Below, piece by piece: positions 8,601 through 14,310 of a DNA stretch of 46,414 nt (within the stretch, counting starts at the first letter, position 1; the number at the start of each line of letters is the position of its first letter). The position numbers and the translations under genes are program-made. The notes beneath the pieces are model-generated. The model worked only from the letters and a program-made list of their open reading frames with translations. It was not told where the DNA came from and did no database searches. Location: positions 1-46,414 of the forward strand of contig JAEYOP010000033.1 of assembly GCA_023411575.1 (NCBI GenBank), read 5' to 3'. This DNA comes from Bacillota bacterium (GTDB lineage Bacteria; Bacillota; Clostridia; Acetivibrionales; DTU013).

Positions 8601-11489
8601 CTGCCCCTCGTGCTGGTTGAAATCAACGACGAGGACGATATCGAGCTGGCGCAGTGGGCGGTAAAGGGCCATGAATTCTGGCGGATGAAGGGCCTGGTCA
8701 CGGACCTGGTGCTTCTGGTCAACCGGAAGGAAGGATACGCCCAGCCCCTGCACGACCAGGTACAGAATATTGTTGCGGCAAGTCATGCAAGAGAGCTTGT
8801 AGACCGGTACGGCGGTGTTTTCATCCGGAACGCCTCGGTTCTGGAACCGATGCAGATCACCTTGCTTTATACTACTGCGAGGCTGGTCATAAAAGACAGT
8901 GTAGAGGCATTGAAGACCAGTATACGGGAAATGAGGAAGTTCTCCGACGCGGTGAAATCCGTCGAAGCGATCCGGCCGGCCGCAAACTGCGTCCCTGGGG
9001 AGGGGACGCAGGACATCACCGTCCATCATCCGGCGGCGGAAAGGAAGCTTGCGTTTTTCAACGGGATCGGCGGATTCTCGGCCGACGGGAGGGAATATGT
9101 GATCCAACTGGGCGGAGGCCGTTATACGCCGCTCCCCTGGTCCAACATCATTGCGAATAAGAGCTTCGGCTTCTTGGTGACGGAGAGCGGAGGAGGCTAT
9201 ACCTGGGCGGAAAACGGCAGGGAGTTCAAATTGACTCCGTGGTACAACGATCCTGTGACCGACCGGCAGGGAGAGCTGTTTTACATCCGCGACATGGTGG
9301 ACTGCAGCTATTGGAGCCTGACGCCGAAGCCCGCCGGCGATTCGGAACCCTATACCGTACGGCACGGCCACGGATATACCGTGTTTGAGCACACCAGCAG
9401 CGGACTGGCTCAGACCCTCACCCTGTTTGTGTCCCCCGAACGGCAAATCAAGCTGTGCATCGTCACGCTTTCCAATATTACGGGCAGGGCCAGGAAATTG
9501 GCGGTAACCTACTATATCCGCCCCATTCTCGGCGTGGGGGACGAAACGACGTCCTCCTATATCGTAACCCGGCCGGAAGGGAAGGGGGTATTGCTTGTAA
9601 AAAACCAATATTCCCATGAGTTCAGGGATAAGGTGATCTTTCTCGGCACCAATGCCGCCGAGTACTCCCTGACCGGCGACCGGACGGGCTTTTTCGGACC
9701 GGGGGGCACCGCCGCCGCACCCCGCGCCCTGATGGGAGACGAGCTGGCCGGCGTCACCGGAGCGGGGTTGGACCCCTGCGCGGCAATTTCCGCAAGGGTA
9801 GGGATCGAACCGGAAGAGGAGATTTCCCTGGTATTCATGCTGGGGTGCGCCGATTCGCCGGCGGAAGCGCTGGAGCTGGCCGGCAGGTTTGCCGGACCAG
9901 GCGCTGCGGAAGCGGAACTGGAGAAAGTGGGACAGTTCTGGAAGGAAAAGCTGGACGCCATACGGATAACGACCCCGGACGATTCGTTCAACACGATCAT
10001 GAACGGCTGGCTGCCTTATCAGACCATCGTCTGCAGGCTATGGGCGCGTTCGGCCTATTACCAGGCCGGGGGTGCGTTCGGGTTCAGGGACCAGCTGCAG
10101 GATTGCATGGCGGTCATGAACAGCTGGCCCGAGCTGGCCAGGGAGCAGATCCTGCTGCATGCTTCCAGGCAATATAGGGAAGGCGACGTGCAGCACTGGT
10201 GGCATGCCGAGCGGGGCAAGGGCATCCGTACAAGATACTCCGACGACCTTCTATGGCTTGCCTACGTGACAGCGGAATATCTGGAGAAAACCGGGGACTG
10301 GGCTGTGCTGGACGAACAGGCGAATTTCCTGGAGGGAGCCCCGCTGGAAGAAGGGGAGGACGAGAAGTATGAGGAACCGGTGATATCCGGCCAGACCGCC
10401 AGCCTTTACGACCATTGCGTGCTGGCGATAGACCGTTCCCTGGAAACGGGCCGGCATGGGCTTCCGCTTATGGGCAGCGGCGACTGGAACGACGGAATGA
10501 ATACGGTTGGAAACAAGGGCCTGGGCGAAAGCGTGTGGCTTGCGTGGTTTTTGCTCAGCGTATTAAAGAAGTTCATCCCGATTTGCAGCCGGAGGCAGGA
10601 TGCCGCCAGGGCGGAACGGTATGGAGATGCCGCTTCCAGGCTGATTGAAAGCATTGAGGGCGAGGCCTGGGACGGAAGCTGGTACAGGCGTGCCTATTTC
10701 GACGACGGTACGCCCCTGGGGTCGATCCAGAATCCGGAATGCAGGATCGATTCGATCGCCCAATCCTGGTCCGTCCTTTCCGGCGCGGCAAAGCCCCAAA
10801 GAATGCTTGAAGCAATGGGCGCGGTGCAGAAGTACCTCGTGGACGCCAACGAGGGGATTGTCAAGCTGCTGACGCCCCCCTTCGACGACGGGGCGCTTCA
10901 TCCCGGCTATATCAAGGGATATGTGCCCGGCGTAAGGGAAAACGGCGGACAGTATACCCACGCCGCGGTGTGGACGGTACTTGCCTTTGCCCGGCTGGGC
11001 ATGGGCGATAAAGCCTGCGAACTGTTCCATATGATCAATCCCATCAATCATACGAGAACGCCGATCGAGTATTCCCGGTACAAATGCGAGCCTTATGTGA
11101 TCGCCGCCGACGTATATGCAGTGCATCCCCATGTGGGCAGGGGCGGATGGAGCTGGTACACGGGAGCGGCGGGCTGGCTGTACAAAGTCGGCCTGGAGGG
11201 GATCGCCGGTTTGCGCAGGGTGGAGGACAGACTTTTTATCGATCCGTGCATCCCTCATAACTGGGAGAGATTCGAAATAATCTACCGGCTGGATCAATCC
11301 TGCTGGAATATCGAGGTCCGGAACCCGGACAAGGTGTGCAGCGGCGTGATCCACGTCCTTGTGGACGGAAAGTCCTGCCCGGAGGGATCTATCCGCCTGC
11401 CGGATTATTCCGGATATCACCGGGTCGAAGTGATCCTGGGGAAGAACGGGGAAGAGAAGCCGGCGGCGCCGGATCACTCCGACGGGTAA
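2643..11489 (+). CDS. Giant cyclic beta-1,2-glucan synthase-like protein (GT84 + glycoamylase-like + GH94)
   Basis: A 2948-residue membrane protein with the architecture of NdvB/ChvB, which are about 2800-2870 residues. They make cyclic beta-1,2-glucan from UDP-glucose and adjust chain length with a C-terminal phosphorylase. Visible here: an N-terminal membrane helix (about 5-24); helices near 418-470; a GT84 glucosyltransferase with LDADT (Asp639, Asp641) and RQHRWTRGDWQ (about 783-793); more helices at about 829-1000; a glycoamylase-like domain (about 1370-1580); then GH94 beta-sandwich modules and a helical domain with GSGDWNDGMN (DWND at 2614-2617, carrying the general-acid Asp of GH94). 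A Glu/Gln/Ala-rich segment near 1300-1340 looks like a linker. Shine-Dalgarno spacing is long (GGAG about 14 nt before ATG). The frame is intact. The exact product (cyclic or linear glucan) is inferred from family only. Confidence 0.9.
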   Translation: MSLFVVATYAVLGGIIVYLLVLLSSKGRESNVEVRDTMLAPEELHRHAIEMARNHPVGRSARSLHWLVSRLNDNYGHISAVHDALNRDVAEAFPTAPAAEWLLDNFYIIEEQVRLIRRNLTKGQYSRLPALKKGYLKGYPRVYAIALELVAHSDGNIDEKTLTGFVQAYQSQMMLSMGELWAVPLMLRIALVESIRNICDKIWDTRQEWHRAESLVSAIAANGSEEKRIEALLEEQLDRMDSISPSFVEHLLQKLRKLGKGLSVVTVLLDRRLIEENASAEAFTALEHQLQATMQVSIGNSITGLRLISDMDWTDIFESLSKVEQILRQDPCGIYAVMDFDSRDYYRHEVEKLARSFGTSELNVAQKAVDCAIAGKGNSPQDHVGYYIAGKGRKALLHLLGSSGTSRWKPFRRPAGRPLLIYLGSIAVTTVILLSLFVCYAAGRDGSMPVLRLVLTALLVFIPCSELAVCFSNTLLSHIFRPTMLPKLELKEGIPPELASVVIIPTLLPGPSRVRELLLQLEVYYLANRERNLYFALVGDFKDAPSAEQENDEIILKTALEGIRELNGRYSDGSCDIFYFMNRKRLYNKSQNRWMGWERKRGAITEFNRLLRGDGDTGFNTVSGEVSRLREVKYVITLDADTNLPMGAAKRLIGTIAHPLNRAVVSEETGLVAEGHGLLQPRISVGVQGANRSLFTRIFAGQGGVDPYTTAVSDIYQDIFDEGIFTGKGIYEIDVFQRVLDGRIPDNTVLSHDLIEGCHLRAGLVSDIELVDGYPARYNSYAARQHRWTRGDWQLLPWLAGNVRDKSGARIKNRLSGISKWKIADNLRRSLLYPALLFLFLAGPALLPGSPLMWTGLVLLTTASPLLTGLLDSILSDNLQFGRRNRNAGLITGVKAACYQSVLLFLFLPHQAYLLLDAIIRTIGRVCITHRNMLEWVTAADVEAGLKDNPASFFRKMWFSVPAALATPVLAAYGPAEGLYVAVPAAFLWLASPFAAYWVSRPNLRKKTLLPENDLDLLRLAARKTWRFFEDFAAEGDNDLPPDNFQLDPPKGVAHRTSPTNIGLLFVSVLSAGDLGYIGAGEMGDRFDRILSTLERMEKWEGHLYNWYNTVTLETLRPLYVSTVDSGNLVGYMMVAETGLREHLRGPVPSAAMALGMRDTLILACREMGEEPERSLMQLLSDIGSVKKLELRQWAFALRKLDEWMKSRLPEQKEKPGWAGKLADMVDRCLRELQLFYPLVALPEAAGFLGKINPALAEELFSPASLLELPERCRSMAQRVSQLLESGRVDDPGSGAQAMAEGQPGKTAEKQTEEPAMRAVLEKLAVLLEQAGEQAEAVRRKYAGAIDRLGRLIRETDFSPLFDPKRLLFSIGFNVEDGHLGKSYYDLLASEARQASYIAIARGEVDRRHWARLGRKLASYDGGKGLVSWTGTMFEYLMPYLIMKNYESTLFDETYSFVIKAQKKYGKTRGIPWGISESGYSAFDMNLNYQYKAFGVPELGLKRGLANDMVVSPYSTLLALCIEPQDAVENLKELSRLGMDGDWGYYEAIDFTPSRLDRDVQYHIVKSYMAHHQGMSLAALNNFFNAGILQERFHSDPVIQAAELLLQEKSPDRAVYKKECRNEGAVNLRKSDTGNGETIRIFGVPAALPPNAHLLSNGTYSVLVTDGGSGFSKEGDMAVTRWSGDYYRSSGFYIFLQNINSNTVWSATYEPLDKKPERYRVVFSPDKAEFSRRDGNLETYMEMTVSPEDNAEVRRVSVTNHSKHERIVELTSYFEVVLAPLGEDAAHPAFSKLFVRTEFVREYNCLLASRRHRKENKSPLWLLHTMAVEGGTAVNEPQYETDRMKFIGRNREITDPAALDPDQPLGNSEGSILDPVMSLRRRVRIEPGHTVRVAFTAAVAQSKKQALELAEKYNDFKTSERVFELSWTRSQVEARYLGLDAQDAEFYLDLVSLMLYHNPLKREYERYIQENTGAQPDLWPFGISGDLPLVLVEINDEDDIELAQWAVKGHEFWRMKGLVTDLVLLVNRKEGYAQPLHDQVQNIVAASHARELVDRYGGVFIRNASVLEPMQITLLYTTARLVIKDSVEALKTSIREMRKFSDAVKSVEAIRPAANCVPGEGTQDITVHHPAAERKLAFFNGIGGFSADGREYVIQLGGGRYTPLPWSNIIANKSFGFLVTESGGGYTWAENGREFKLTPWYNDPVTDRQGELFYIRDMVDCSYWSLTPKPAGDSEPYTVRHGHGYTVFEHTSSGLAQTLTLFVSPERQIKLCIVTLSNITGRARKLAVTYYIRPILGVGDETTSSYIVTRPEGKGVLLVKNQYSHEFRDKVIFLGTNAAEYSLTGDRTGFFGPGGTAAAPRALMGDELAGVTGAGLDPCAAISARVGIEPEEEISLVFMLGCADSPAEALELAGRFAGPGAAEAELEKVGQFWKEKLDAIRITTPDDSFNTIMNGWLPYQTIVCRLWARSAYYQAGGAFGFRDQLQDCMAVMNSWPELAREQILLHASRQYREGDVQHWWHAERGKGIRTRYSDDLLWLAYVTAEYLEKTGDWAVLDEQANFLEGAPLEEGEDEKYEEPVISGQTASLYDHCVLAIDRSLETGRHGLPLMGSGDWNDGMNTVGNKGLGESVWLAWFLLSVLKKFIPICSRRQDAARAERYGDAASRLIESIEGEAWDGSWYRRAYFDDGTPLGSIQNPECRIDSIAQSWSVLSGAAKPQRMLEAMGAVQKYLVDANEGIVKLLTPPFDDGALHPGYIKGYVPGVRENGGQYTHAAVWTVLAFARLGMGDKACELFHMINPINHTRTPIEYSRYKCEPYVIAADVYAVHPHVGRGGWSWYTGAAGWLYKVGLEGIAGLRRVEDRLFIDPCIPHNWERFEIIYRLDQSCWNIEVRNPDKVCSGVIHVLVDGKSCPEGSIRLPDYSGYHRVEVILGKNGEEKPAAPDHSDG

Positions 11490-12130
11490 TCGACCCGCTC
11501 CAGCGCCGGAAATTCATAGCAGCTTTGTTCGATCCGGGCCAGCAGCCGGATGGAAGCGTCAAAGTCCGTGACAAGATTGACGCCGTGATCGTTCAGAATA
11601 TGCATCAGCGTCGTGCTTTCCCTGTAAACCCAGCGGGAATATCTGGAGCGTTCCTCGATATACCCGGTGAAGGACTCCTTCAGGTCGGGCCGTTCCAATA
11701 TTTCCTCGCAGATGAAGAAGTTGCAGACGGTGGTCCTGAAGCGGGGAGGCAGCTTGCAGCCGACGCCCGGCTCAACGAAGGGGCAGGACCTGAAAAAGAT
11801 GGTGTGATCCCGTATGCTGCCGGTTTCCAGCAAATTGCCCGAAGCGATGTATTCGTCGTAGGCCGCCTTGTCAAAACAGCCCTTGGAATAAATATTGTAA
11901 TTGTTGACGATGGTCCCCGGATAGGAAAGAATCGTTTCAAGGGCGTTGTCCCCTCCTTCCAGGGTCGCCATCCGCTGGATATCGACAAGTGTGAATTCGG
12001 GAAAGTAGTGGCAGCAGCCCCGGTTCGTCACGTGATACAAGCTTCTCCCCATGATGCTGCTGCATTTTCCGCAATCCGTACATTTGATCTGGGGAACGCC
12101 CAGATCGTAATCAATAAAAATATTTCCCAT
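11474..12130 (-). CDS. Cysteine-cluster protein of the YkgJ-like (CxxCxxCC) type
   Basis: A 218-residue soluble protein of unknown function. The N-terminus carries Cys17, Cys20, Cys23 and a Cys39-Cys40 pair (CTDCGKC and GCC), and the middle has further cysteines in RSCPF, GVGC and TTVCNFFICEE. This spacing resembles the zinc/iron-chelating YkgJ-like family (relatives include flagellin-methylating FliB-type proteins), but I cannot identify a substrate. Its 3' end overlaps the end of the convergent glucan synthase-like gene by 16 bp. The upstream side faces a hairpin-rich intergenic region. It may bind an Fe-S cluster or zinc; this is inferred from the cysteine pattern only. Confidence 0.7.
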   Translation of the reverse strand: MGNIFIDYDLGVPQIKCTDCGKCSSIMGRSLYHVTNRGCCHYFPEFTLVDIQRMATLEGGDNALETILSYPGTIVNNYNIYSKGCFDKAAYDEYIASGNLLETGSIRDHTIFFRSCPFVEPGVGCKLPPRFRTTVCNFFICEEILERPDLKESFTGYIEERSRYSRWVYRESTTLMHILNDHGVNLVTDFDASIRLLARIEQSCYEFPALERVDYPSE

Positions 12131-12179
12131 GTCATCGCTCCAAAGATTTCTTTTGTTCCCTATTATAACACTTTATCCA

Positions 12180-12245
12180 AAGAAAATTTTTCGATTAGCG
12201 ATAATTTTCTCTCTGAAAATAATCGCTTTGTAGAAAAATTTTCTT
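12180..12245. repeat. 66-bp AT-rich nested palindrome
   Basis: Outer arms AAGAAAATTTTTC (12180-12192) and its perfect complement (12233-12245). Inner arms AGCGATAATTTTC (12197-12209) and GAAAATAATCGCT (12215-12227) with one mismatch. The loop is 5 nt. There is no T tract after it, so it does not look like a normal terminator. It sits about 50 bp upstream of the divergent cysteine-cluster gene and could be a protein-binding site, an RNA fold or a small mobile palindrome. Confidence 0.65.
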
Positions 12246-12261
12246 ACATCAGCGGTGTTTC

Positions 12262-12291
12262 AACGAGGCGGGAGACATCTTGCGCCTCGTT
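12262..12291. repeat. GC-rich hairpin
   Basis: A perfect 9-bp inverted repeat, AACGAGGCG (12262-12270) and CGCCTCGTT (12283-12291), with a 12-nt loop. Only a weak T-containing tail (ATAATTCTC) follows, so terminator activity is uncertain. It lies directly after the 66-bp palindrome. Confidence 0.5.
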
Positions 12292-12363
12292 ATAATTCTC
12301 CGGCCGTTATACATCAATATCTTAATAATGATTGCGCGTATGGGGGCTTACCGGGAAATTATG

Positions 12364-12392
12364 TTGAACGGGGAATAAAATTGTAATATAAT
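12364..12392 (+). promoter_or_regulatory. Sigma-A promoter of the Spo0E-like gene
   Basis: TTGAAC (12364-12369), 17-bp spacer, TATAAT (12387-12392). Predicted transcription start is near 12399, which leaves a leader of about 140 nt before the GTG start. Confidence 0.8.
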
Positions 12393-12398
12393 GTAATT

Positions 12399-12540
12399 AA
12401 ATCTAATTTTATACCAATCACGCGGCCTAATCCGATCCGAGCAGTTGGAAATACCTCATTCGATACCAGGTAGCAGGCTATACCCGGCTTTAGCACTTAT
12501 TCAGTTCAACCCGGTTGAAACGTGTTGGGAGGTGTCGGCT
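12399..12540 (+). other. Long 5' leader of the Spo0E-like gene
   Basis: An untranslated stretch between the promoter and the GTG start. It contains short complementary segments, for example TTCAACC/GGTTGAA near 12502-12520 just before the Shine-Dalgarno, and GGTA...TACC further upstream. I could not match it to a known riboswitch class. A longer frame could be read from an ATG at 12445 but lacks a Shine-Dalgarno site. Confidence 0.4.
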
Positions 12541-12723
12541 GTGAAAAGCAAGAGACAGGTGTATTGCGAATTCCGAATCAATCAACTGCGCAACGAACTC
12601 CACCAGCTTATCGAACAGGAACATCTGGATAGCGGCTGCGTTCAGAAATTGAGCCAGGAGCTTGACGCTCTGATCCTGCTGTACTACAGACAATTGAAGG
12701 GGATGGGGACCAAGATTTTCTAA
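12541..12723 (+). CDS. Spo0E-like sporulation regulatory (aspartyl-phosphate phosphatase) protein
   Basis: A 60-residue protein with the two-helix Spo0E pattern. RINQLRNELHQLI (12-24) forms the first helix, and KLSQELDALILLYY (36-49) holds the signature SQELD at 38-42. In Bacillus, Spo0E-family proteins dephosphorylate Spo0A~P and delay sporulation. I chose GTG at 12541 because GGGAGGTG (12527-12534) is ideally spaced from it; an upstream ATG at 12445 would add 32 residues with no family resemblance and no Shine-Dalgarno. The stop codon overlaps that of the convergent transporter gene. A strong promoter and a long leader precede it, which suggests leader-mediated control. Confidence 0.85.
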   Translation: MKSKRQVYCEFRINQLRNELHQLIEQEHLDSGCVQKLSQELDALILLYYRQLKGMGTKIF

Positions 12724-13502
12724 GCCTTACAGGTTCCAAACAGAAGCATGGCCAGAAACGGAAGAATCATTGCCGCGGTCAGCGGATTGCCCGCTCCCGA
12801 GGTTGACATATCCTGTCCCATGAAGGTCTGTCCGGCCAGCAGGACGCCTGCCGCAATTCCGACCGCGATACCGGCCGTCGCCCCCGCCGTGATCATCAGG
12901 GGATGGAGCTTGTCCGGCGAAGGTCTGCTGATATCGCAGGGATACATGATGTCCGTCCACAGCAGCTTCCGCTTTTTGATGAAAGCGTATAAAAGAGGCA
13001 GGACGATCGGCCCGAGGAACAGGGTAACCATTGCGTTATTCAGCAGAATAATGATGGACAGCGCCGTAAAGCTGGCTAAATTCAGCGCGTCGCAGCCCCA
13101 GGCAATCACCAGGGCGCAGGCGGCGCTTGCAACAAAGCTGATGGTGCCGAACTGGGCAAGCTTCCACGGCGAATTGACGGTTGGCGTCCGGTCTTCTCCG
13201 CGCCTTGGCTTTATAAGCCTCCAGAGCTTGTACGGTATGAACGCGTATAGGAAATTTCCCACAAATCCGAAGATGGAAGCCGGGGACAGAGTGCCGAAAA
13301 AGTCACCGCACAGGTTGCCGATAGCGGAGCCCCAGGCTCCGGCAGGCCCGAACAGGAGGCCGAAGAGGACGGGAAGCAGCGTGGCGGGGCGGATTTCCGT
13401 AATGCCGGGGATGATGGCGATGGCTTTGGTGGGCAGCAAAAACAGCATGTAAATGCCAGCGCATAATACAGTCAACGCAACCATTGTGCCATATTTCCAC
13501 AT
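12720..13502 (-). CDS. ECF-type transporter S component-like membrane protein
   Basis: A 260-residue integral membrane protein with about six hydrophobic segments. The N-terminal half has GITEIRPATLLPVLFGLLFG and GAWGSAIGNLCGDFFGTLSP, a pattern seen in substrate-binding S components of energy-coupling-factor vitamin transporters. S components work with a shared T component and two ATPases, none of which is encoded in this window, so it would use a remote module. The substrate cannot be read from the sequence. I chose ATG at 13502 because AAGGAAG lies 8 nt upstream; an in-frame ATG at 13544 has no Shine-Dalgarno. It ends overlapping the stop of the Spo0E-like gene. Confidence 0.7.
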   Translation of the reverse strand: MWKYGTMVALTVLCAGIYMLFLLPTKAIAIIPGITEIRPATLLPVLFGLLFGPAGAWGSAIGNLCGDFFGTLSPASIFGFVGNFLYAFIPYKLWRLIKPRRGEDRTPTVNSPWKLAQFGTISFVASAACALVIAWGCDALNLASFTALSIIILLNNAMVTLFLGPIVLPLLYAFIKKRKLLWTDIMYPCDISRPSPDKLHPLMITAGATAGIAVGIAAGVLLAGQTFMGQDMSTSGAGNPLTAAMILPFLAMLLFGTCKA

Positions 13503-13577
13503 ACTGACGACTTCCTTCACGACAATACCCCGTGTTCCATTCAACTACAAATTTGCGACATATGTATTTTCGCAGAT

Positions 13578-13607
13578 ATTGTATCACTTAAGGGAATAAT
13601 ATGTCTA
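13578..13607 (-). promoter_or_regulatory. Sigma-A promoter of the S component gene
   Basis: On the minus strand: TAGACA (13607-13602), 18-bp spacer, TACAAT (13583-13578). The predicted leader is about 70 nt, too short for a large riboswitch. Confidence 0.6.
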
Positions 13608-13640
13608 TACGGTGGAGCCAGGTGAATTTTGCTCTATCAG

Positions 13641-13669
13641 TGGAATTTTCATCAGAAATGTGGTATAGT
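13641..13669 (+). promoter_or_regulatory. Possible promoter of the SEC-C gene
   Basis: TATAGT at 13664-13669 and a weak TGGAAT at 13641-13646 with 17-bp spacing. The inverted repeat at 13698-13744 lies inside the resulting transcript. Confidence 0.4.
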
Positions 13670-13697
13670 AATGCAAAAAAGTCGGCATTAAAATATG

Positions 13698-13744
13698 AGA
13701 ACCTGTTTCGTATCTCAGGTGCCAACAGATGCTAAACAGGTTCT
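13698..13744 (+). repeat. Inverted repeat next to the Shine-Dalgarno of the SEC-C gene
   Basis: Perfect 11-bp arms, AGAACCTGTTT (13698-13708) and AAACAGGTTCT (13734-13744), with a 25-nt loop. The right arm ends exactly where the AGAGGAG Shine-Dalgarno begins. No T tract follows. It could be a translational control hairpin or an operator for a dimeric repressor. Confidence 0.6.
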
Positions 13745-13758
13745 AGAGGAGCAGTAGA

Positions 13759-14253
13759 ATGGGATTGTTTGAACAGTGGAAAGAGATGGCCTCCGCAGAA
13801 AGGGGACAGGGAGCGAACGACACTTTCTGGAAGGAGTACCTGGAACAAGAGAAAAATAATTACGGGGCCCTGCTCGGGAACCGCCGGAACAAGCTGGAGG
13901 GTATGGTGGGAGAGCTGGCTTCCGAGTTTGGAATGGAGCCGGCCGTGTTTACAGGCTTCCTGGATGGGATAAACACCAGCTTGGTCAAGGAACTGGAATT
14001 GGACTCGGTGGAACCGGATACGGCGATTTCTGCCGAAATCGATTTTGAAAAGCTGTACTGGAACATGCACGAGGCGAAGGCCGACTGGCTTTACAACCTG
14101 GAGCAGTGGGACGGAATCCTGAGCAAGGAAAAAAGAGCGGAGATCACAAGGGAATTCCGGCAGTCGAAGATGGCCGTCAGCAATAAGGTGGGCCGTAACG
14201 ATCCCTGCCCGTGCGGCAGCGGGAAGAAATACAAAAAGTGCTGCGGGCAATAG
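13759..14253 (+). CDS. SEC-C motif protein
   Basis: A 164-residue protein ending in the zinc-binding SEC-C motif DPCPCGSGKKYKKCCGQ (Cys150, Cys152, Cys161, Cys162), as found at the C-terminus of SecA and in many stand-alone proteins. In SecA this motif binds SecB and phospholipid; in stand-alone proteins its partner is usually unknown. The remaining 145 residues are mostly helical and acidic and I do not recognise them. AGAGGAGCAG precedes the ATG at a normal distance. The next gene, isocitrate dehydrogenase, starts 57 bp downstream, so co-transcription is possible. Confidence 0.85.
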   Translation: MGLFEQWKEMASAERGQGANDTFWKEYLEQEKNNYGALLGNRRNKLEGMVGELASEFGMEPAVFTGFLDGINTSLVKELELDSVEPDTAISAEIDFEKLYWNMHEAKADWLYNLEQWDGILSKEKRAEITREFRQSKMAVSNKVGRNDPCPCGSGKKYKKCCGQ

Positions 14254-14310
14254 GCCGCGGGGTCATAATAAGACAGGCCGCATCCAAATGAAATCAAGGA
14301 GCATGGGAAG

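Noticed and set aside
6717..9617. A 966-residue minus-strand open frame inside the glucan synthase-like gene
   Set aside because: Composition (Arg/Gly/His rich) and absence of domains or a Shine-Dalgarno mark it as a shadow of the GC-biased codons of the real gene.
12399..12540. c-di-GMP riboswitch in the Spo0E-like leader
   Set aside because: GGTAGC and CACGC fragments are present, but the conserved core order (GGCAAACC, CGCAAAGCC) is missing.
13503..13577. Vitamin riboswitch before the S component gene
   Set aside because: The leader of about 70 nt is too short and lacks any conserved riboswitch block.
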